Both the position numbers and the translations under genes were made by a program. DNA of 28,453 bases from DATNPH01 sp036703315 (GTDB taxonomy: Bacteria > Cyanobacteriota > Cyanobacteriia > Cyanobacteriales > Coleofasciculaceae): assembly GCA_036703315.1 (NCBI GenBank), contig DATNPH010000273.1, positions 1 to 28,453 on the forward strand. The letters run 5' to 3'. Every line of letters starts with the position of its first letter. Positions within the stretch are counted from its first letter, which is position 1. Shown here piece by piece: positions 23,868 to 28,453 of this stretch. The notes beneath the pieces were generated by a model. That model was not told the DNA's origin. It did no database searches and saw only the letters and a program-made list of their open reading frames with translations.

Positions 23868-24812
23868 ATGGCGGAAATTTCGGCAAAACTCGTCAAAGAG
23901 CTACGCGACAAAACCGGCGCTGGCATGATGGATTGCAAAAAAGCTCTCGCAGAGAATGAGGGAGATATTGCCAAAGCTACAGAATGGCTGCGGCAAAAAG
24001 GCATCACCTCGGCAGAGAAAAAAGCCGGTCGCGTGGCTGCGGAAGGGCTTGTGGGCAGCTACATCCACCCTGAAGGACGGGTAGGCGTGCTGGTAGAAGT
24101 GAACTGCCAAACTGATTTTGTTGCACGTAATGAGGCGTTCCAAGCGTTAGTGCAGAACATCGCCAGGCAAGCCGCCCAGTCTCAAGATGTGGAGTCGCTG
24201 ATGGTTCAGCCCTACCTTAACGACGAAAGTATCACGGTTGAAGAGGCGGTCAAGCAAGCTATTGCCCAGCTTGGAGAAAACATTCAAATTCGTCGCTTCG
24301 CTCGATTTGTCCTGGATGAAGGGACACAAGGAGTTGTTGACAGCTACATCCACACGGGTGGTCGAGTCGGCGTCTTAGTTGAAGTGAATTGCCAAACAGA
24401 TTCTATTGCTAAGCAAGAGGAATTCAAAGCCCTATCACGGAACATCGCGATGCAAGTAGCAGCTTGCCCTAACGTCGAGTATGTGAAGGTTGAAGACATC
24501 CCCCCAGACGTTGCCCAAAAAGAAAAGGAAATCGAAATGGGTCGGGATGACTTGGGAGGTAAACCAGAGAACATCAAAGAGAAAATCGTTCAGGGTCGGA
24601 TCGACAAACGCCTGAGAGAGTTTTCTTTGATCGATCAACCCTACATCCGTGATCAAAGCATCTCAGTGGAAGAGTTGGTGAAGCAAACCATTTCTCAATT
24701 GGGTGAAAACATCGAGGTACGTCGCTTTACTCGCTACGTTTTAGGTGAAGGCATTGAAAAGGAAGAAACTAACTTTGCTGAAGAAGTAGCCGCACAGATG
24801 GGCGCTAAATAG
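23868..24812 (+). CDS. tsf: Translation elongation factor Ts
   Basis: This 314-residue protein catalyses GDP release from EF-Tu. The N-terminal UBA-like domain reads LVKELRDKTGAGMMDCKKAL, and the core carries the family signature GRVGVLVEVNCQTDFVA with the TDF motif that contacts EF-Tu. The core is a visible internal duplication: the GRVGVLVEVNCQTD module occurs at about residues 69-82 and 165-178, and the LGENI(Q/E)(I/V)RRF module at about 137 and 287. This is the long form of cyanobacterial EF-Ts. AAAGGGAAG precedes the ATG. It is co-transcribed with rpsB and ends at a strong terminator. Confidence 0.98.
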   Translation: MAEISAKLVKELRDKTGAGMMDCKKALAENEGDIAKATEWLRQKGITSAEKKAGRVAAEGLVGSYIHPEGRVGVLVEVNCQTDFVARNEAFQALVQNIARQAAQSQDVESLMVQPYLNDESITVEEAVKQAIAQLGENIQIRRFARFVLDEGTQGVVDSYIHTGGRVGVLVEVNCQTDSIAKQEEFKALSRNIAMQVAACPNVEYVKVEDIPPDVAQKEKEIEMGRDDLGGKPENIKEKIVQGRIDKRLREFSLIDQPYIRDQSISVEELVKQTISQLGENIEVRRFTRYVLGEGIEKEETNFAEEVAAQMGAK

Positions 24813-24844
24813 ATTTAGGTCTACTTATCGCACGGTCAATTCTA

Positions 24845-24884
24845 AGACAGGACAGCTGAGCTTTGGCTGACCTGTCTTTCTTTT
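24845..24884 (+). terminator. Intrinsic terminator of the rpsB-tsf operon
   Basis: AGACAGGACAGC (24845-24856) pairs with GCTGACCTGTCT (24866-24877), 12 bp with one A-A mismatch, around a 9-base loop, and is followed by TTCTTTT. It starts 33 bp after the tsf stop. Confidence 0.88.
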
Positions 24885-24958
24885 GAGTCGCTATCCTGGA
24901 GTAGGAGAGGGACATCTCGTGCGCCTTTATAATCCGATACATACAGGTAAGGGAGGCT

Positions 24959-25855
24959 ATGGCAAGAGCCGTTGATCAAATTGAGCAAGATTTGGCAACG
25001 CTGGAAGAAGCGATCGCCCTTTTAAAGGTAGAATTTCACAATACTTACTTTCACTATCTGACATTGATGGGGCAAGCTGTGCGGCGTCAGCTGATTTTGG
25101 CAAGCTATCAGCTTTGTACTCATGGGTATCCAGAGTCTTTTCTGAGTTTGTCGTTCAATCAGCGGGAAAACTTACAGCAAGAACTGCGACAACTAGGAAA
25201 GCAGGCTCAAGACCAGTTACTCTCACACTTGCTGGAGTCAAAAACTATAACTGGGACAGACGATACAGCCAAAACTGAGCAAACTCCTCAACCCTTGCCA
25301 GTTGATAGTGAGCAACCGCAGCAAACGCCTGAGCCTTTGGAGATAGAGCAAGGTTCAGATACGTTACCAGACATCTCAGCAAGCACTGAACTAACCGAGA
25401 CACCGCCGATGAAACCAGAGCAACTGGCGCAGTGGCAGGAGCACATCGAGAAAGCGATCGCTCAAATCCTTCAAGCTACCTCTCTAGAAGCCAATCGTCT
25501 GTTGCAACAAAGCGGAATCATACCAGAAAAATTGCCACCAGCGGTTTTAGAAGCTGCGGCAAAAGTCGAGGCATCCACTGAGGCAACCGCTGGATCACCC
25601 AATCTCTTAAACTTATTGATGGAAAGTGAAACAGAGGGAGAGACAGAAGACTCGACATTAACACGTATTATTGCTATTCACCTACGCTTGTCAGAGATTG
25701 AGTTTACTGACCCTACCTTGAGTGCTGCACGCAATCAAATTCGGAGCCTTTCAGCTAAAGGGAGTACGCTTCAGCGACGATATCGCAAAAAACAGCGAGA
25801 GCGAGCTGTTGCTCAAGCTGAAGCAGCATGGCGAGCAAGCTGGTTCGATGATTAA
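24959..25855 (+). CDS. Conserved protein of unknown function upstream of recG
   Basis: I do not recognise a named family for this 298-residue soluble protein. The N-terminal part (1-100) is helical and begins ARAVDQIEQDLATLEEAIALL, followed by FHNTYFHYLTLMGQAVRRQLILASYQLC, which resembles a coiled-coil then a helix bundle. A Pro/Gln/Glu/Thr-rich linker (about 100-160) separates it from a second helical part (160-298) ending in a strongly basic helix (LQRRYRKKQRERAVAQAEAAW). The basic end could bind nucleic acid or membrane lipid (inference). GGGAGG stands 3 bases before the ATG. It lies 113 bp upstream of recG on the same strand, with a hairpin-forming G/C-rich spacer between. Confidence 0.65.
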   Translation: MARAVDQIEQDLATLEEAIALLKVEFHNTYFHYLTLMGQAVRRQLILASYQLCTHGYPESFLSLSFNQRENLQQELRQLGKQAQDQLLSHLLESKTITGTDDTAKTEQTPQPLPVDSEQPQQTPEPLEIEQGSDTLPDISASTELTETPPMKPEQLAQWQEHIEKAIAQILQATSLEANRLLQQSGIIPEKLPPAVLEAAAKVEASTEATAGSPNLLNLLMESETEGETEDSTLTRIIAIHLRLSEIEFTDPTLSAARNQIRSLSAKGSTLQRRYRKKQRERAVAQAEAAWRASWFDD

Positions 25856-25856
25856 A

Positions 25857-25951
25857 TTTGGGGAGTAGGGAGTGGGGTAACAGCTATCCTCAATAGAGTT
25901 TTCAACTTCACTAGTTGACGTCAAGATTCTTCCTCTACTCCCCATTCCCCT
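25857..25951. repeat. G-rich/C-rich inverted repeat between two genes
   Basis: TGGGGAGTAGGGAGTGGGG at about 25859-25877 is roughly complementary to the C-rich CCTCTACTCCCCATTCCCC at 25932-25950. GGGGAGT-type heptamers of this sort are abundant dispersed repeats in filamentous cyanobacteria. The potential stem has mismatches. It could attenuate read-through into recG. Confidence 0.45.
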
Positions 25952-25968
25952 AATGATGGAGAAAAGTC

Positions 25969-28453
25969 GTGGGAACAGAGTCACCAGATTGGGTGCGATT
26001 GCAAAAAGCCCTCTCAGTAGAAGCTGAGAAGGGCTTTACTGACTTGGTGGGCAACCAGTACCGCTTCAGTGAGTTCCTCTGCCTCAGCTTCGGTAAGACT
26101 CCCGATGTTCTGTTGCTAACTGAGCGACGCCATTGGCAATTTGTGGCTACTGAGTTTGCCCGCTACCCTGAGATGACATTTCAAGAGCGACAACATCTGG
26201 TAGCACATACGCGTCGATTTCTTCACCAATTACAGCAAGACATTCAACGCCGCCTAGCTGAAAGTGCAGCAGCGTCTGAACCTCCTAAATTCAAATCCCC
26301 TCGAACAACGCCCTTAGTTCCATCTGTAAGTAGGGTAAAAGAAAGCCAGGGACTTACGCTTGACCTACCGTTAGCTAAGTTTGAGGACGTGGGCACTAGA
26401 AAAAGTGGGTATCTAGCGCGTCTTGGTCTATACACTGTTCGCGACCTCCTCTACTACTATCCCCGTGACCATGTTGACTATGCCCGTCAGGTCAATATCA
26501 ACAAGCTGGAAGCGGGTGAGACAGTAACAATCATCGGAACAGTGAAGCGCTGTACCTGCTTCACTAGCCCCCGCAACAAGAAATTAACCATTTTTGAGCT
26601 AGTGCTGAAAGACCATACCGGTCAAATCAAGCTAAGTCGTTTTTTTGCTGGCACTCGCTACAGTGGTCGCGGTTGGCAGGAGCAACAAAAGCGCCGATAT
26701 CCTGAAGGATCGGTGGTTGCAGCGTCTGGTTTGGTGAAAAAGAATAAGTATGGTGTAACCCTTGAAGACCCAGAACTGGAAGTTTTAGACCACGCTAGCG
26801 GCAGCATTGAATCGATTAAAATTGGTCGAGTGGTTCCTGTGTATCCCCTGACCGAGGGAGTGCCAGCAGATTTGGTAAGACAGGCAGTAATTGCTGCACT
26901 TCCCTTCGCCTCTCAACTCAAAGACCCGCTTCCAGGTGTCTTGCGAGAGCAGTATGGGTTGAGCGGGGTGAATGAGGCGATCGCTAATATCCATTTTCCA
27001 CCAGACAGCGACACCCTAGGTGCCGCCCGACGCCGATTAGTCTTTGACGAGTTTTTCTATCTACAGTTAGGATTTCTCCAGCGTCGTCAGGCTCAAAAGC
27101 ACATACAGGCTAGTGCTGTACTCGCTCCCACGGGTAAATTGATTGACCAATTCAATCAGTTACTTCCCTTTGAGCTGACAGGTGCTCAGAAGCGAGTTAT
27201 TAACGACATTCTCAACGATTTGCAATCATCCACACCAATGAATCGGTTGGTGCAAGGAGATGTCGGTTCTGGGAAAACGGTCGTTGCAGTATTAGCAATC
27301 CTTGCAGCTATCCAATCCGGCTACCAAGCTACGCTGATGGCTCCTACAGAAGTTTTGGCAGAACAGCATTATCGTAAGCTAGTCGGCTGGTTCAACCTCC
27401 TACATCTGCCAGTAGAACTGCTGACAGGTTCTACTACTACAAAGAAGCGCCGTCAAATCCACTCTCAGCTTGAAACGGGTGAACTACCGCTTCTCGTCGG
27501 TACTCATGCCTTAATTCAAGATTCTGTAAACTTCCAACAATTGGGTTTAGTAGTAATTGATGAGCAACATCGATTTGGAGTACAGCAACGAGCGCGTTTA
27601 CAGCAAAAGGGTCAGTCTCCTCACGTCCTGACCATGACAGCAACGCCTATTCCCCGTACTCTAGCGCTGACGTTGCACGGAGATTTGGATGTGAGTCAGA
27701 TTGATGAGCTACCACCGGGGCGTCAACAGATTCACACCACAGTCCTATCGGGCAAAGAGCGTAACCATGCCTATGACCTGATTCGCCGAGAAATTGCTCA
27801 AGGTCGTCAGGCTTATATTGTATTGCCTCTGATTGAAGAGTCAGAAAAGTTGGATGTGCGATCGGCTGTTGAAGAGCATCAACGACTTTCTGAAACTATT
27901 TTCCCAGAATTTCAGGTTGGGCTACTTCACGGTCGCATGAGTTCAACTGAGAAGGACGAAGCGCTTAACGCTTTCCGTGACAACCAGACCCAAATCATTG
28001 TCTCCACAACGGTGATTGAAGTCGGCGTCGATGTCCCAAATGCCACAGTGATGCTAATTGAGAATGCGGAGCGTTTTGGGTTATCCCAGTTGCACCAGTT
28101 ACGGGGTCGTGTCGGTCGTGGCTCTCATCAGTCTTATTGTCTATTGATGAGTGGTTCCAAAACTGATACAGCCCGCCAGCGTCTTGGCGTATTAGAACAG
28201 TCACAAGATGGCTTCTTTATCTCTGAGATGGATATGCGCTTTCGTGGTCCCGGTGAGGTATTGGGTAAGCGCCAATCGGGGTTAGCAGATTTTGCACTGG
28301 CAAGTTTGGTGGAAGACCAGGAAGTGCTGAACTTGGCGCGAGATGCCGCTGAGAAGATAATTATTAAGGATGGGACACTGGAGCGATGGCCTTTGATGAA
28401 AGATGAGTTGGAATATCGCTACTCCAAGCTAATGGGTGGTGCAATTTTGACGT
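25969..28453 (+). CDS. recG: ATP-dependent DNA helicase RecG, 3' end outside window
   Basis: At least 828 codons are present and the frame is still open at the window edge. RecG unwinds stalled forks and branched DNA. After a cyanobacterial N-terminal extension of about 130 residues comes the wedge/OB region (LYTVRDLLYYYPRDHVDY, then GTVKRCTC). The helicase motifs follow: Walker A GDVGSGKT at about 430-437, DEQH at about 531-534, TATPIPRT, LHGRMSSTEKDEAL, STTVIEVGVDVPNA, and HQLRGRVGRG. The C-terminal part begins with MRFRGPGEVLGKRQSG, the RecG TRG motif. The start is GTG at 25969, supported by GGAGAA seven bases upstream; an in-frame TGA at 25954 rules out earlier starts. A strong hairpin lies inside the first 25 codons. 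Confidence 0.95.
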   Translation, partial: MGTESPDWVRLQKALSVEAEKGFTDLVGNQYRFSEFLCLSFGKTPDVLLLTERRHWQFVATEFARYPEMTFQERQHLVAHTRRFLHQLQQDIQRRLAESAAASEPPKFKSPRTTPLVPSVSRVKESQGLTLDLPLAKFEDVGTRKSGYLARLGLYTVRDLLYYYPRDHVDYARQVNINKLEAGETVTIIGTVKRCTCFTSPRNKKLTIFELVLKDHTGQIKLSRFFAGTRYSGRGWQEQQKRRYPEGSVVAASGLVKKNKYGVTLEDPELEVLDHASGSIESIKIGRVVPVYPLTEGVPADLVRQAVIAALPFASQLKDPLPGVLREQYGLSGVNEAIANIHFPPDSDTLGAARRRLVFDEFFYLQLGFLQRRQAQKHIQASAVLAPTGKLIDQFNQLLPFELTGAQKRVINDILNDLQSSTPMNRLVQGDVGSGKTVVAVLAILAAIQSGYQATLMAPTEVLAEQHYRKLVGWFNLLHLPVELLTGSTTTKKRRQIHSQLETGELPLLVGTHALIQDSVNFQQLGLVVIDEQHRFGVQQRARLQQKGQSPHVLTMTATPIPRTLALTLHGDLDVSQIDELPPGRQQIHTTVLSGKERNHAYDLIRREIAQGRQAYIVLPLIEESEKLDVRSAVEEHQRLSETIFPEFQVGLLHGRMSSTEKDEALNAFRDNQTQIIVSTTVIEVGVDVPNATVMLIENAERFGLSQLHQLRGRVGRGSHQSYCLLMSGSKTDTARQRLGVLEQSQDGFFISEMDMRFRGPGEVLGKRQSGLADFALASLVEDQEVLNLARDAAEKIIIKDGTLERWPLMKDELEYRYSKLMGGAILT
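26005..26037. promoter_or_regulatory. Strong hairpin inside the 5' coding region of recG
   Basis: AAAGCCC plus TCTCAG (26005-26017) pairs with CTGAGA plus GGGCTTT (26024-26037), 13 bp with one bulged A, around a 6-base loop. It begins at codon 13 of recG. In the mRNA it could slow early translation. On the minus strand the stem is followed by TTTTTGC and resembles a terminator for leftward transcription. Confidence 0.45.

Noticed and set aside
23936..24760. EF-Ts as a recent gene duplication or fusion
   Set aside because: The two-fold repeat of the core is ancient and normal for full-length EF-Ts proteins.

Overview
The window reads as the chromosome of a cyanobacterium, probably a filamentous one. 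The HIP1-type octamer GCGATCGC recurs throughout, inside genes and between them. The protein set is cyanobacterial in style: DUF1802, a Uma2 nuclease, a signal-anchored methyltransferase, a CHAT/NB-ARC/TPR protein, a short SppA, a sunset-domain lipoprotein and an acidic-tailed S2. No name was obtained by database search. Every call rests on motifs visible in the sequence and on family knowledge.

Layout. 1-5.6 kb: the 3' end of an MFS sugar transporter, an AI-2E/PerM-type permease (-), a Rieske oxygenase (+) overlapping tail to tail with a DUF4232 lipoprotein (-), a DUF1802 gene (-), and a beta-carbonic anhydrase (-). Between 5.6 and 8.5 kb, gene-poor DNA surrounds a creatininase-family hydrolase (-) and a Uma2 nuclease (+). 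It holds a 13-bp hairpin beside a short broken reading frame (possible IS200/IS605 relic), a rod-like inverted repeat, an internally deleted second Uma2 gene and a cluster of four palindromes. 8.5-13.7 kb: tex, an integral membrane protein, a membrane-anchored methyltransferase (-), and a TonB-like protein with a 51-bp tandem repeat.

13.7-18.2 kb is the most striking part. A tRNA-Gly(UCC) is followed after 7 bp by TGTACA and four direct repeats of about 20 bp with a TGTC core. This closely resembles the transposon end of cyanobacterial Tn7-like type V-K CRISPR-associated transposons, which home to sites just downstream of tRNA genes. Immediately inside that end lies a two-gene unit: a 1200-residue CHAT protease / NB-ARC ATPase / TPR protein and, one base after its stop, a 152-residue protein with two hydrophobic helices. 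The unit looks like a prokaryotic NLR-type sensor with a membrane partner, possibly a defence or cell-death cassette. I find no matching right end and no tns or cas genes, so the end may be a solo relic.

18.2-28.4 kb: a small unknown gene and an EamA transporter (-) separated by a long hairpin, then sppA, aroH and a sunset-domain lipoprotein. A minus-strand terminator with no minus-strand gene to serve suggests a small RNA. The rpsB-tsf operon follows with its own terminator, then a conserved unknown protein and recG, which starts at GTG and runs off the window edge.
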